Assembly (NCBI GenBank): GCA_050951725.1
Contig: JBMNJO010000001.1
Span: forward strand, 1,116,001 to 1,180,000
Reading direction: 5' to 3'
Source of the DNA: DTU052 sp050951725
Lineage (GTDB): Bacteria > Bacillota > Syntrophomonadia > Syntrophomonadales > DTU052
Length of the DNA stretch: 64,000 nt
In this document: positions 39,701 through 47,141 of the stretch, piece by piece
Layout of the letters: each line of letters starts with the position of its first letter
How positions within the stretch are numbered: the first letter of the stretch is position 1
The notes under the pieces: model-generated
What the model saw: only the letters and a program-made list of their open reading frames with translations
The model's database searches: none
What the model was told of the DNA's origin: nothing
Position numbers and translations under genes: made by a program

Positions 39701-41336
39701 GTTCACTGAAGTTAACCACGATAGGAACCTGCTCCCCGGCTTTAAAAGTGCCCGAGGGTGCGCTTATACCGGTTACTACCGGTGCCTTGACATCGGTAAG
39801 CGTCAGCGAAAACTGGCGCATTGACGGCCCGGCGGTAAGGGAGTTGTCGTTGTCTGCTTCCAGTCTCAGCCGGGTGGTACCCGCCGGTACGGTATAACCG
39901 GAAAAACTCAAGGTCTCGTTATGTCTCGTAACCTTGTATTTCTTATAGTTGACCTGTTTTGCATCCAGTTGATTTCCGTCCTTATCATAGAACTTAACGT
40001 ACAGGTTAGCCGTCATTGTCGAACTAGGCTGGCCCCAGAACTTTCCGCTGGCTGCAACCTGCAGTTCACCGTTGGCAGCCAGATTGATCGCGTCAGCGTT
40101 CAGCTGGACGTCCTGATAAGCGGTTACTTTACTGGAGACATTACCTTTGATCTCCCCGCCATAATCACCGTTATTCCAATAGCCTTTCGTCACAGTCCAA
40201 CCGTTCAAGTTTTTATCGGGCTGCGGGTTAACCAACAGGTTTTGGCCCTTGTAAGCGGTAAACCCAAAGTTACCGGTCTTGATTATCGGAACCAGCCGGT
40301 TTGATTTGCCGTTAGCGAACTTACCCCCATTAAGGTTGTTCAAGTGTAAATAGGTGATGGGAGCCGAACCATTCCAGATAACACCGGCCGTATCCGGCAG
40401 ATTAATGGTTGCCGTCTCCGTGGGATTACCCGCGGTCAGAGTTATGGTCTGCGGTGAAGGATTGATATTCCCCAGTACCCCCCCCAAACATTCCTGGGTG
40501 AAGGTGACTACGGAATCGTCCCCGCCCTCCGTCATGGTGTAGGTGACGTCCACCGTATTTCCGGCTATCGCCCCTACTGTGCACTCCACCACCGGAACCG
40601 GTGCTGGAGCCGGTACACTGGCCATACGTTGGAACCGCATTTCCTCGGGGACCTTTTCCAACGGGTTGCTGCCATAAACCTCATCAACAATACTATCATC
40701 AGGATCCACCACCAGGTTAATCCCCTCGGAATTAAGCTGTTGCTCCAGGTCGGCCAGCATTTCCAGGTGTTCACCGGTGACATTAACCTGACTTTTTATG
40801 AAATTGTCTTCTACAAACTGCATGTAGTCTTCGAAGTCAATTAGTCTGGCAATAAAGTCGAGGGTAACGGTTTGGTCATCCACCTTGACTTCCTTGCTCA
40901 GGTCGGCATCAGGAGCAGTGACGATGCTGCGCATCTGCTCCAGGGTATAAAACTCACCGTCCATCTCTATCCTGTAGGTAAGACGGTTGCCGTTTTCGTC
41001 AATGATGCCCATGGAGATCATCGACTCAATCATGGCTGAGGCCGTTTCCGGTCCGTATTGCTCAGCCAGGGCGGCAAGGAGCTGGGCTTTGGCATTGGGA
41101 TGCCTATTCGCTGCCGCCTTTGGATTCTCAGCGTTGGCGAGTCCACCCGCAGCAGACAAACCAGCAGGTGACTGCAGCTGCGCTTGGGAATTGTCCAATT
41201 CCAATAAACTGGTAGCGGCCGACTGCTCACCCGGATTTTGAGCCGTTGATTCCTGCGCCAGGGTATTCAAGGGCAGCATGGTGAGCAGCATAACGTTTAC
41301 CAGCAATAGAGCTATTGTTCTTTTCAAGCTCTTCAC
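30705..41336 (-). CDS. Giant S-layer-anchored multidomain surface protein
   Basis: About 3,543 aa in one uninterrupted frame. GTG 41336 follows GGAGAAAGGAGG and starts a signal peptide (LKRTIALLLVNVMLLTMLP). The long extracellular part contains beta-sandwich modules: an SwmB-like segment near residue 560-670 (FKAGEQVPIVVNFSEPI), Ig-like segments (SVGTVTFKLIAMNG), a central region with propeller-like repeats (NNTPDMAPVVATNGNRAIAAW and similar), a cadherin-like domain (DKDTTTYAGL) and a BIG2 domain (TSVTWSSSNEAVASV). A nine-glycine linker precedes the end, which carries three SLH domains (ITGHWAKDNIEAL, DHWAKSGIGIAY, IAGWAKNAVLIA). It is anchored to the wall by SLH; adhesion or S-layer structure is likely. 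Confidence 0.9.
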   Translation of the reverse strand: MKSLKRTIALLLVNVMLLTMLPLNTLAQESTAQNPGEQSAATSLLELDNSQAQLQSPAGLSAAGGLANAENPKAAANRHPNAKAQLLAALAEQYGPETASAMIESMISMGIIDENGNRLTYRIEMDGEFYTLEQMRSIVTAPDADLSKEVKVDDQTVTLDFIARLIDFEDYMQFVEDNFIKSQVNVTGEHLEMLADLEQQLNSEGINLVVDPDDSIVDEVYGSNPLEKVPEEMRFQRMASVPAPAPVPVVECTVGAIAGNTVDVTYTMTEGGDDSVVTFTQECLGGVLGNINPSPQTITLTAGNPTETATINLPDTAGVIWNGSAPITYLHLNNLNGGKFANGKSNRLVPIIKTGNFGFTAYKGQNLLVNPQPDKNLNGWTVTKGYWNNGDYGGEIKGNVSSKVTAYQDVQLNADAINLAANGELQVAASGKFWGQPSSTMTANLYVKFYDKDGNQLDAKQVNYKKYKVTRHNETLSFSGYTVPAGTTRLRLEADNDNSLTAGPSMRQFSLTLTDVKAPVVTGISAPSGTFKAGEQVPIVVNFSEPIVQGAAGLTLIMKDGMNKTYHAYSTNLGLKHSQVVFLFDIPPATPVTLSTISVTGAATDVYGRSFTEYYNYANPEPLPTAFQYNELDSLRGITLQHADGSPLEVAYQPNETRGRLEIPLFQSNDPTVDGATIGQKQNEWLISHTTPDSEGRFTVDRLYASYDNGATRIPLYITDAVDKLTGEFDLPEGSTCKIVLYLATDAAATQFRPILEDGYSAGFTTGTLYLVEARDLTINYPESYPSGIDKVLNIGDEEMIRLSYTYSGNATFQNPEDFKWVSTNERVASISATGEITPMSVGTVTFKLIAMNGRADGSRDVAVESEEFKVQVSLDKPALAVSKYITTKQGVAAEVMWSTNIISINQQADPKVDTVFTVELFEGNYATVDDLGEAEPIYTGSSGIDASSFTIPGEHFTRVSMGMDPAYTVKISTDNPKEPGSKVEALGHIIVTSSPAYVKITRPENYYVLDTAAPLTVSWESFNVNDNPGACDFEFEVTKNQDSIYTSQDTQGSYTINFGNVTGKLKDVYTVTAKIKNTGDEAYSYDSFVLHVYDAEAMKIWVDKQDTSTLVMDNSGYISGLSSAEIVALERNISLTNQLSINYGDYPYGLVTDQIEWKSSNSRTASINYSQGGAYKNIEDYDLSSYMPNTNFILAGLKNGTATINATHKLSRMTDTLGVEVKTLKDKLYLFQVMPMVRTEFNYINGDGQAKTVASDDKGAVAIYEEKGIKSDVKLKSTIGDSTYLGTIYNANLLSGENDGSKGQLYPINNFVLREAAQVELNFKKPDGTPYTGTVTIRGGVYKNGNYCETTEISDNLSNTLSITPDNGFHRQIFDITRFWSEAGGETSATEVTAADKIDYVFEFHFGSDDYLPQLVKFSGNLSGADVVRFGESVVNLVPVAPADKDKPFFAAQYLDRYKKSGRLDNIKNNTGNIGLNAQTPKIRIDTQALWWGRPVTETNAAVTLINENGTAVPGQNYKTFKYPFGTMLVTEHQLVIDQNNIWMDQTGRGKLTVKLINDDGTLYNATLAPYSIRNMLGVENVAESDDVNANFEAEMKKSIIAGASFDAKDKFAQRALDFISGIQFGNDNFSLILAPTSDPTVFNGLLQLNAGDDVMDMGPDEDGFSLMLDDDEVESIGTEKSAFAKSRELASGLEDDIKSIIEDSDDNFSYQVGGYFNCRIVYNFDKARWEVRPIGGGIRAGISYQNSVTGNSLVGPVPVTYEVALGVAVRLEFDAHMLYEPVTVGGIEYRWQADKEMVTDYLTNLRLKAFIYAFGGLGFDATIVALKIGVFGQLDLENQNKFLNRNYLDPAVANQPAGYNQTEKALSGSWLSLQGQVGIKFVAKLLFISYQKTFASAKFGKEWTYRNWDKIENYWRETTGDMLTPENMVMATRLYAAATGQDVVVISQEPQLESRDYLHEYARVWGKSGARMRMGILSLDPVNLAPDVLQSNAYPYADPLIADDGSMFVYLSDNNSPDVWDTTANYAIMSGDSYSDRGTINNDPQSFGDSQLSFDSANGSAIAAWVRLIDKIEKNAGDQLTNAEMSMMINNTEVYVSTWRGGSWTTERLTDNNTPDMAPVVATNGNRAIAAWRSVYAGDPENPTDFSGRDAIVYRVYNGGNWSETRTLYNGVSGGVVGLAAAMTSDGTAAVSYIIDTGEEGDSQGYEIVYGVVDSGGDIVKNVRLTNDNTSDENPQLTVTRIDGDERFILGWFKVDGSKSDIRLATFGNDGSPKEDFIDSLYAVSSTSNISNNFKFVHTSPANSDFKNLSVLWVERDPATNSDDLKAIKFMRETVDETKLTFTSAAVEVAKMPDKTSIDNFDAYVSDPVRDEVKVIILGTESKDEFETVSDTDQDGNPVTIDVPKTESKMFTATESYKNKAAITAAEFNYTEILSGFMIPVSFTVQNQGKDLITAVTLEYGPEGSAPASKTFEDLKILPGTSTTLVVYNEVPESIVDVSYRGTAVFGETSVEMTGSGTLRFAVADVGISGIRIVKEQDGVRELTVTLYNSSDYKLSTSGRSVKLALYDNSVYTAGTEVVPIVTISDPDDLSLVDNGAYTANISFNLKQYLIGQGKDEIPANGVTLYAKVWVVNESGEELSEYVGENNFSTVLFENLVKRNLGNAIKVDVDQSNSATQTTAILTLQNLAMRPVTNGNVAVNLLDEGGNIIKTLYLSNTAAGLVNLGSEGVITKTFVFDTLGADVEAHYFTATADSMNADLQVLKASGIGVGFDKDTTTYAGLKASGLKTTNVTAISANPNARVLLKDAGDMVLSEQTGAITYTMPLAIGSNSFKVTVEPDGPGAQPKTYAVTVVNEAPASGSVTLSAAIPGTRGWWTEDSVPVTLTATGLTNFTPTKLQYKVGEGDWTTSNYSGSPAAVTTVTAEGNHVVSARLQDANGYNLTANSLTVKIDRTAPAFTANRTSATLTEGTLVVSTEVTDALSGIYSVVMTRGGETYPLLRQEATDTYSVSIPAGTVGPITITATDMAGNTAQTTTGNDDPIGTVPVTGITLDQATMNLTVGGATGTLTATVAPENATNTSVTWSSSNEAVASVVNGVVTPLTAGSTNITVTTVDGGKTATCVVTVTAGGGGGGGGGSSNDDPNKGSGANGGSIVVDGTTIANAVTRQYDARNNIESFTVTSNLSEALTKALASGRQTMEIAIAGEHAAAAKSITVPANVLNAAEGLNLQITTPLASIQLPAALVKALSQAGQELVMEVSSGTTADVSKKMDGVSEVDGALILGTPTQINTTLTGNTRVTIPLTGISIPSSAAERQAFLDSLGVFVVHNDGETQLITPTIVNDASGKPVAISFNVDKFSTFAIVKLAPSQPAGLTDITGHWAKDNIEALVEMGAITGYANGTFQPQKNITRAEFATILVKAYNLTAPSGKVFSDTWDHWAKSGIGIAYAHNIVSGHSDSEFRPDDNITREQMAVMIVQAEKATNREGALTFADVDRIAGWAKNAVLIANQTGIITGYPDNTFRPQGYATRAEAATVVLKAIR

Positions 41337-41383
41337 TTTCTTCCTCCTTTCTCCAAATAATAAAACCCGAACGTATTCCCCGC

Positions 41384-41593
41384 TTACCTCAGAGGCATCA
41401 CCTCCAAGGCGGTCGAAGCATGGCTGGGAACCACGGACAGCAGCATACACAGAACGAGCAACATGTTAATGAATCGTTTTCCCGTGAACTTCTTCTTCCT
41501 CTCCTTGTTAAATTTACGTTTCTTTTTTTCGCCGCTATGGCAGGGTGGGTGCAGCCCGTATCGCATACCTTGCAGGGATAAATCATCCATCAT
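41384..41593 (-). CDS. Small basic secreted or membrane-anchored peptide
   Basis: A 69-aa ORF: a very basic stretch (EKKKRKFNKERKKKFTGKRF) followed by a hydrophobic segment (INMLLVLCMLLSVVPSHAS) and a short tail. It resembles an unusually basic signal sequence with almost nothing after it. The start ATGATGGATGA overlaps the stop of the LemA-like gene and has AAAGGAAG upstream, so translation is probably coupled. It ends 47 bp before the giant SLH gene. It may be a leader-like peptide or the remnant of a secreted protein; I do not know the family. Confidence 0.5.
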   Translation of the reverse strand: MMDDLSLQGMRYGLHPPCHSGEKKKRKFNKERKKKFTGKRFINMLLVLCMLLSVVPSHASTALEVMPLR

Positions 41594-41897
41594 CTTCCTT
41601 TGAAATCTCCCGAAAGCCCATCAAGAACCCGGGAATACAGTTCCACGGCTTGTGCAAGGTCTGGTTATAGAGCGTTACCGATTGGCGATAGATATCGCGG
41701 CTGCGAGTGAGAATGCCCTGGGCGCCAACCTCATCTGGTCCGTCCCTTGCCCGCAGGTGGTTTTTGCGGCAAGCGGCCAGCTGGCTCCGGGCGCTTTTCA
41801 CGGTTTCCTTTTTTGCGATTAGCTCCCGATGAACCACCCAAAACCACAGCGTTAAAAACGCCGCTGTGCTGATGGCAGCAGTCACACCGACGATCAT
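41583..41897 (-). CDS. LemA-like single-pass membrane protein
   Basis: About 104 aa. One membrane helix (MIVGVTAAISTAAFLTLWFWVV) is followed by a helical cytoplasmic or extracytoplasmic arm ending SRDIYRQSVTLYNQTLHKPWNCIPGFLMGF, which strongly resembles the LemA-family motif (YN...P...G) at reduced length. LemA function is unknown. AAGGAGG is 17 nt before ATG 41897; a CTG at better spacing (ACG ACT before the ATG) could be the true start. It heads the surface-protein locus with the 69-aa peptide and giant SLH gene downstream. Confidence 0.6.
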   Translation of the reverse strand: MIVGVTAAISTAAFLTLWFWVVHRELIAKKETVKSARSQLAACRKNHLRARDGPDEVGAQGILTRSRDIYRQSVTLYNQTLHKPWNCIPGFLMGFREISKEDDG

Positions 41898-42122
41898 AGT
41901 CGTCAGGCTCCATTCCTCCTTTCTTCCTTTCTGACTTTCTGCCTGAAGAATCAAGCGGTCTTCACACTGTTTATGATAGTAAGATTTTCCGGGTAAAAAT
42001 TTGGGTTGGCCTGAGATGTATGAGATTTCACCCTGAAATGTAAATCGGAATTGTTGTCGAGAGGATAATCGACGGTAAATTTATCCAGAATTAATCTTCT
42101 TGCGTGAAGTTATAACCCATTT

Positions 42123-42160
42123 TAAAAGGGGCCAGCTGACTTTTATGGCCAACTGACCCC
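42123..42160 (-). terminator. Terminator after acyl-CoA synthetase (42-44 kb)
   Basis: On the minus strand GGGGTCAGTTGGC pairs with GCTGGCCCC through G-U wobbles and is followed by TTTTAAAA. It lies 30 bp after the synthetase stop. Confidence 0.75.
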
Positions 42161-42189
42161 TGAGTTTTGCTTATGCACTTACATTCTTT

Positions 42190-43872
42190 CTATTCACCGC
42201 GTTTTTTCGCTTCTTCATCCCTTAATTCGCGGCGAAGCAGCTTATTGGTTCCCGATTTCGGCAGTGCGTCTCTGAATTCAATATAGCGAGGCGCATTATG
42301 CGGTGACATATTGTCGAGCGACCATTTTATGAGCTCTTCTTCTGTAACCTTACCTTTAAAGCCTTCCCTTAAGACCACAAAGGCTTTAACAACTTCGCCC
42401 CTTCTCGCATCTGGAACCCCGATTACTGCAGATTCTGCCACAGCTTCATGGAAGGATAACATGGATTCAACAGCTTCTGGGAATACTGAGACGCCGGAGA
42501 CTTTTATCATCTCTTTAAATCTCCCATACCAGAACAGGTAGCCATCCTCGTCGATCATTCCCATGTCGCCGGTGCGAACATAGCCGTCAACCAATGCTTC
42601 CTCAGTAGCTTCAGGTTTATTCCAATATCCTAAGAAGGTGCCGGGGCCCTTAATGAGGATTTCGCCCTGTTCACCATAAGGAAGGATCTTTTTGGGATCT
42701 TGGGGATCGGTGATAATGATATCATTTTCCGGAATCGGGATTCCCTGAGCACCCCATTTAACCATGTTAAAGGGCATCATAGTGTCAAGGGTATGGGTTT
42801 CCGTCAGACCGAAGGAGGATTCCCACACTGGGCATCCAGTTGCCTTCCTGAATTTCTCACTCAATTCTTCATTAACAGGAAGCACGAACGAAGAAGATGT
42901 ACATACCTGCAGTGAGGACAAGTCATATTTGCCTACGTCCGGATGATCGGCAATGGCATGATTAATAGGTGCCAGTGAATAGAAGCCCGTGACTTTATAT
43001 TTTTCGATGACAGTCATCAACCCGACCGGATCAGGGGTAGGTAAAAGAATCGCTGTACTGCCGATTAACCAGGTTGAAAGCATTGAATCCATACCGGCAA
43101 TATGATAGAAGGGCATGGCGGTTACAACCACGTCAAAATCACGGAATCCCCAGGCATAATAAGCCGCAAAGGGCTTATACACATGTGCCATATGGCTCAG
43201 CATCGCGCCTTTGGGCATACCGGATGTGCCGCTGGTATACTCCAGCATGCAAACCTCATCCATATCCCAATCCAGGTATCTATAGGGTTTGGCATCACCA
43301 TTTTTAAAGACTTCATAAAGATCGTCGATATCTTCATCGGCAGAAATATATCTTGGTGTAGTATAAATTGGCGGGATAGGAGCCACCGGTTCCTCAGGAA
43401 GAAAGTCGTTGAAGTTGCTGTAGGCGAGGAATTTAACTGTCGGGATTTCAGGCCTGATTTTTTTGATAGCAGGATAGAGGGCATCCGACATCAGAATACC
43501 AACCATACCGGCATCGTTGATCTGATAACGAAGCTCCATTTCCTTAAACAAAACGTTCAGGGGACAAACGATGGCTCCAGCTTTCAGGATGCCGAAATGA
43601 ACGGCAATGTGCTCAGGGCAGTTATACATATAAATCCCGACTCTATCGCCCCTTTTTACGCCTTTGGATAAAAGATAATTTGCTACCTGATCGGACATTT
43701 TGTCCATTTCTTTAAAGGAGATTTCAGTTCCAAAAAATATCGTGCCCGGTTTGTCACCATATCGCAGTGCATTGCGTCTAAGCATTTCATGCGCCGGGAT
43801 TTTCCCATCGGGATACTGGAACTTATGAGGGATCCCTAACTTGTCATACCACTTATACCATGGTCTTTCCAT
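42190..43872 (-). CDS. AMP-dependent acyl-CoA synthetase, sigma-54-type promoter
   Basis: A 560-aa ANL-family acid:CoA ligase. Motifs: phosphate loop LEYTSGTSGMPKGAMLSH (about 190-207), SSFGLTETHTLD near 330, hinge YVRTGDMGMIDEDGYLFWYGRFKEMIKVSGVSVFPEAVE and the C-terminal catalytic Lys in LPKSGTNKLLRREL. It activates a carboxylic acid with ATP and CoA; related enzymes in syntrophs act on short- and medium-chain fatty acids. ATG 43872 is preceded by GGTAGGAGG. It is monocistronic, with a terminator at 42123-42160 and a -24/-12 promoter 106-122 nt upstream. Confidence 0.93.
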   Translation of the reverse strand: MERPWYKWYDKLGIPHKFQYPDGKIPAHEMLRRNALRYGDKPGTIFFGTEISFKEMDKMSDQVANYLLSKGVKRGDRVGIYMYNCPEHIAVHFGILKAGAIVCPLNVLFKEMELRYQINDAGMVGILMSDALYPAIKKIRPEIPTVKFLAYSNFNDFLPEEPVAPIPPIYTTPRYISADEDIDDLYEVFKNGDAKPYRYLDWDMDEVCMLEYTSGTSGMPKGAMLSHMAHVYKPFAAYYAWGFRDFDVVVTAMPFYHIAGMDSMLSTWLIGSTAILLPTPDPVGLMTVIEKYKVTGFYSLAPINHAIADHPDVGKYDLSSLQVCTSSSFVLPVNEELSEKFRKATGCPVWESSFGLTETHTLDTMMPFNMVKWGAQGIPIPENDIIITDPQDPKKILPYGEQGEILIKGPGTFLGYWNKPEATEEALVDGYVRTGDMGMIDEDGYLFWYGRFKEMIKVSGVSVFPEAVESMLSFHEAVAESAVIGVPDARRGEVVKAFVVLREGFKGKVTEEELIKWSLDNMSPHNAPRYIEFRDALPKSGTNKLLRRELRDEEAKKRGE

Positions 43873-44345
43873 AACATTACCTCCTACCTTCCCAAAATAT
43901 ATTGGTGCCACGAGCTGCCTTGGGTATAATTAATTTGCTTTGATTAGGTATGGCTTCGGACACCTGACTACTTACAATGCAACTAATATGCCAAATGTAT
44001 AAGCAATTACCCTGATGCCGACAGGGTCGAGCAGCCCGAAAGATGCCCAGTATGACGTCTATCCCCGAACGCTAACTGTTGTGTCATTTTGCTGCAGTGT
44101 TGTATTACACTACAGTCGGATTAAGAAATGTACCCTAACTTTCCACTCAGGGTGCGGCGCCAACTTTTTACGATAACAGGTAGTGTCCCGCCGTTGTATA
44201 ACTAATTGTAATTAGACATATAACGACGATTCGAGTTAGTATTTTAGTAGTACTGATTGAAGACTCAGGATAGTAAACCTCGGCACAGGTGGGCACAGCT
44301 CTGACTGCGCCGGGACCTTCACGGGAGAAATAACACGGAGAGATA
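43873..44345. other. Divergent regulatory region
   Basis: 470 bp between two divergent genes. It contains the leftward sigma-54 promoter (43978-43994) and a 24-bp imperfect palindrome at 44092-44115 (CTGCAGTGT and ACACTACAG around TGTATT) that could be an operator for either side. A GC-rich stretch at 44278-44330 before the PLP-enzyme gene may form a hairpin. No gene seen. Confidence 0.5.
43978..43994 (-). promoter_or_regulatory. Sigma-54 (-24/-12) promoter of the acyl-CoA synthetase
   Basis: Minus-strand TTGGCATATTAGTTGCAT matches the sigma-54 consensus TGGCAC-N5-TTGCA with one difference, and the invariant GG and GC are exactly 10 nt apart. It points at the synthetase start at 43872. Such promoters need an enhancer-binding activator, none of which is encoded in this window. 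Confidence 0.75.
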
Positions 44346-45533
44346 ATGGCTTGGATCCGGGGCCTCAGATCGGAGAGATGCGCCTTGAATATAACTTATC
44401 TGGATAATGCGGCAACCTCTTACCCCAAGCCCGAGGGGGTCTACCGGGCGATGGACAATTTCAATCGCCAGATGGGGGGCAACCCTGGCAGAGGTGCCAG
44501 CCGGTGGACTATGACGTCGAATTCTATAGTATCAGAAACCCGAGAGGCTCTGGCATCATTATTCAATATTTCCGATAGTACCCGTATAGCCTTTTGTCTG
44601 AACATCACTGAAGCTCTCAATACAGGATTAAAAGGTATTCTTAAACCCGGCGATCATGTTATTACTACCAGCATGGAGCACAATGCCGTAGCTCGTCCGT
44701 TAATGGCTCTGCAGCAACGAGGGGTTGAATGGAGCGCGGTGAATTGCGGTTCTGATGGCAGCCTGGACCCCGACGACATCAGGTGCGCCATACGGCATAA
44801 TACCCGTATGATCTGTATGCTGCATGCCTCCAACGTAACCGGAACAATTATGCCAATCAGAGATGTCGGGATGATTGCCAAAGAGCATGACCTGCTCTTC
44901 ATGGTGGACAGCGCTCAGACCGCCGGGTTACTGTCATTGGATGTTGAGGAATACTGCATCGATCTCCTGGCCTTTACCGGACACAAGGGCCTGCTTGGTC
45001 CCCAGGGCACAGGAGGGCTTTATGTAAGGCCCGGAATTAAAATCGAACCACTCAAAGAAGGCGGCACGGGTTCGCTTTCTGAGGAGTTGGCCCAGCCACA
45101 GTTTATGCCGGATCACCTGGAAAGCGGTACTCCCAACACCCCGGGGATAGCCGGGCTTGGGGCCGGACTGGACTTTCTCCATTCCGTCGGACTGGAAAAT
45201 ATTCGGAACCATGAGAAAAGACTAACCGAGGTCTTGATACGCGGTTTACAGGAAATTGACAGGGTCGTAGTTTATGGTCCCATTGAAGCAGATCAGAGAA
45301 CCGCAGTCGTATCGTTCAACATTGAAGGGGTTGATTGTGGAGAGGTAAGCCTGAAATTGGATCATGAATATGGCATTGTGACCAGATCAGGATTACATTG
45401 TGCTCCATTGGCCCACCGTACCATTGGTACCCTGATCCAGGGATCCTGTCGTTTGAGCCCCGGATACTTCTCTACGGAAGAGGATATTGAAAAGACCATT
45501 CAAGCGGTGTACAGAATAGCTTGCAGAGGGTGA
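44346..45533 (+). CDS. Cysteine-desulfurase-family PLP enzyme
   Basis: A 395-aa aminotransferase class V protein of the SufS/CsdA-like group. It begins (after about 14 residues) ITYLDNAATSYPKPEGVY, has MEHNAVARP, the PLP-binding Lys in FTGHKGLLGPQGTGG (about 215-228) and the active-site Cys in RSGLHCAPLAHRTIGTL. It should release sulfur from cysteine, or selenium from selenocysteine, as an enzyme-bound persulfide. Two starts are credible: ATG 44346 with CGGAGAGAT, or TTG 44385 with a second CGGAGAGAT; the latter gives the usual family N-terminus. It precedes the ATP-grasp/aminomutase operon by 250 bp. Confidence 0.85.
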   Translation: MAWIRGLRSERCALNITYLDNAATSYPKPEGVYRAMDNFNRQMGGNPGRGASRWTMTSNSIVSETREALASLFNISDSTRIAFCLNITEALNTGLKGILKPGDHVITTSMEHNAVARPLMALQQRGVEWSAVNCGSDGSLDPDDIRCAIRHNTRMICMLHASNVTGTIMPIRDVGMIAKEHDLLFMVDSAQTAGLLSLDVEEYCIDLLAFTGHKGLLGPQGTGGLYVRPGIKIEPLKEGGTGSLSEELAQPQFMPDHLESGTPNTPGIAGLGAGLDFLHSVGLENIRNHEKRLTEVLIRGLQEIDRVVVYGPIEADQRTAVVSFNIEGVDCGEVSLKLDHEYGIVTRSGLHCAPLAHRTIGTLIQGSCRLSPGYFSTEEDIEKTIQAVYRIACRG

Positions 45534-45785
45534 CCAACGTATATGACTTTGGTACTGCATAGTCACGGAGAGCTCACCATGGTGACTGGATAGCCCCGTT
45601 TAATCCCAATCGACAATTCAACTCCCCAGTTTATCACCCTATTACTCAAAAACTCCCCTTATTACTCGCCTTTTTGAGCATCCAAACACTAGTCTACAGT
45701 AACCATCTGCACATTATCCCATATTATGGAATGTAATATAGTTCTTATCGCTTGCCGATTTGTAACGCTCAACGGGGGTATCAAT

Positions 45786-47141
45786 GTGCTCTATAAAATA
45801 GTTTCTGATGCGGAGACAACAAATACCTTAATAATCTCACCGGCCTTCCAGACAAAATTCTTCTTTCGAAAAAGGCATTCGGTTACAGTACATGCGGGAC
45901 TTAAAAAGCTGAAATTGCGTGTTCGTGTGGAGCAAAATCAGGATATTGAATTGGTCATGATTTCTGCTGATGCCCTGGCAGAGCTGTCTATTCCCGGCAA
46001 TCTGCGTTACCAGGTCTGCAAAGAGTCTCAGGGGATCAGGTTAGGCCCGGTCTTGGGCTTGTTGTTATCAAAAGCCCATGAAAAACTGGATGACGAGTTT
46101 GTAACGTATCTGCAAAACTATACGGCCACCTATCCCCAAACTCACGGACTCCTATACGCGTTCAGCATGGAAGGGATTAATTTTGAAGCCAACACCGCTG
46201 AGGGGTACTACTATAACCCTAACAACAAATCGGGGCCATGGCTTCCTGCGGTGCTGCCGCTGCCTGATGCCATATTTCGGAGAACACTTCTAAACGATGT
46301 TCAAGTACTTGCGGAAATTACTAATAATCGGTTTTTCAACTCTTACCGCATAAGCAAATGGGACTACTGGAGATACACTGCAAAAAATGAATCATTACGA
46401 AAGCATATGCCGGTGACCCGAAAGTTCTCCTCTTCGACCGTCTTATCACAAATGCTGGACCAGTTCGACGCAGTCGTGCTGAAACTCTCCCTGGGCTCGC
46501 AGGGATACGGGTTAATCATGATCAGGAAGACAGGCGCCCATTACTCGGTACAAAGGAAGTGGGACAAAAAGCCCAGAGTATTTACCGATAGAACCAAAAT
46601 GCTTTCCTATATCAGGAGAATTACCAGGAATCGCCGCTATCTTGTCCAGCAAGCTATTGACCTGCTTAGATTTGAAGGTCGCCTTGCTGATTTTCGCGTG
46701 ATCATGCAAAAGGATTTTACCCGCCAGTGGAAGTGTACCGGCATCATCACCAGCATGGGAGCCGTCAAGGGAATCTGTTCCAATTACCCGGCCAAAGATT
46801 CGATCTTTTTATCCTTTGAAGACTTCTGCTCCCGCTATCTTGGTTTATCCCCCGCTGCCATCGCAGAGAAGAAGCAGGAAGTGATCGCAACCTGCATCAA
46901 TGCATGTGAGGTATTGGATCGACCTGGATTGCACTTTGGAGATGTTGGAATCGATCTCGCTATGGATACCTCTCTTCACCCGTGGATTATGGAAGTCAAT
47001 ACCCTCCATATGGAAGATCTGCTCTTGTATATCGGGGATGAAGCCGCCTTCAACGCTTTGCACGCAAACCGAATCCAATACTTAACGGCTTTGAGCGGCT
47101 TTCAGATGCTTGAATCCGAGAATAAAGGAAGTCTGATATGA
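45786..47141 (+). CDS. YheC/YheD-family ATP-grasp protein
   Basis: A 451-aa YheC/YheD (spore-coat-associated) ATP-grasp protein. The N-terminal third resembles the family's beta-rich domain (IRLGPVLGLLLSK, LLYAFSMEGIN). The C-terminal ATP-grasp part has VLKLSLGSQGYGLIMI, RFEGRLADFRVIMQKD and, at the metal site, FGDVGIDLAMD...PWIMEVNT. ATP-grasp enzymes join a carboxylate to an amine, thiol or acid through an acyl-phosphate. The start is GTG 45786 after CGGGGGT; a longer frame lacks a site. Its last 4 nt overlap the start of the aminomutase gene (ATGA), so the two are coupled. Confidence 0.85.
   Translation: MLYKIVSDAETTNTLIISPAFQTKFFFRKRHSVTVHAGLKKLKLRVRVEQNQDIELVMISADALAELSIPGNLRYQVCKESQGIRLGPVLGLLLSKAHEKLDDEFVTYLQNYTATYPQTHGLLYAFSMEGINFEANTAEGYYYNPNNKSGPWLPAVLPLPDAIFRRTLLNDVQVLAEITNNRFFNSYRISKWDYWRYTAKNESLRKHMPVTRKFSSSTVLSQMLDQFDAVVLKLSLGSQGYGLIMIRKTGAHYSVQRKWDKKPRVFTDRTKMLSYIRRITRNRRYLVQQAIDLLRFEGRLADFRVIMQKDFTRQWKCTGIITSMGAVKGICSNYPAKDSIFLSFEDFCSRYLGLSPAAIAEKKQEVIATCINACEVLDRPGLHFGDVGIDLAMDTSLHPWIMEVNTLHMEDLLLYIGDEAAFNALHANRIQYLTALSGFQMLESENKGSLI

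Noticed and set aside
34016..40784. Many plus- and minus-strand frames inside the giant SLH gene
   Set aside because: Shadows of one long gene with consistent codon bias and domain matches.
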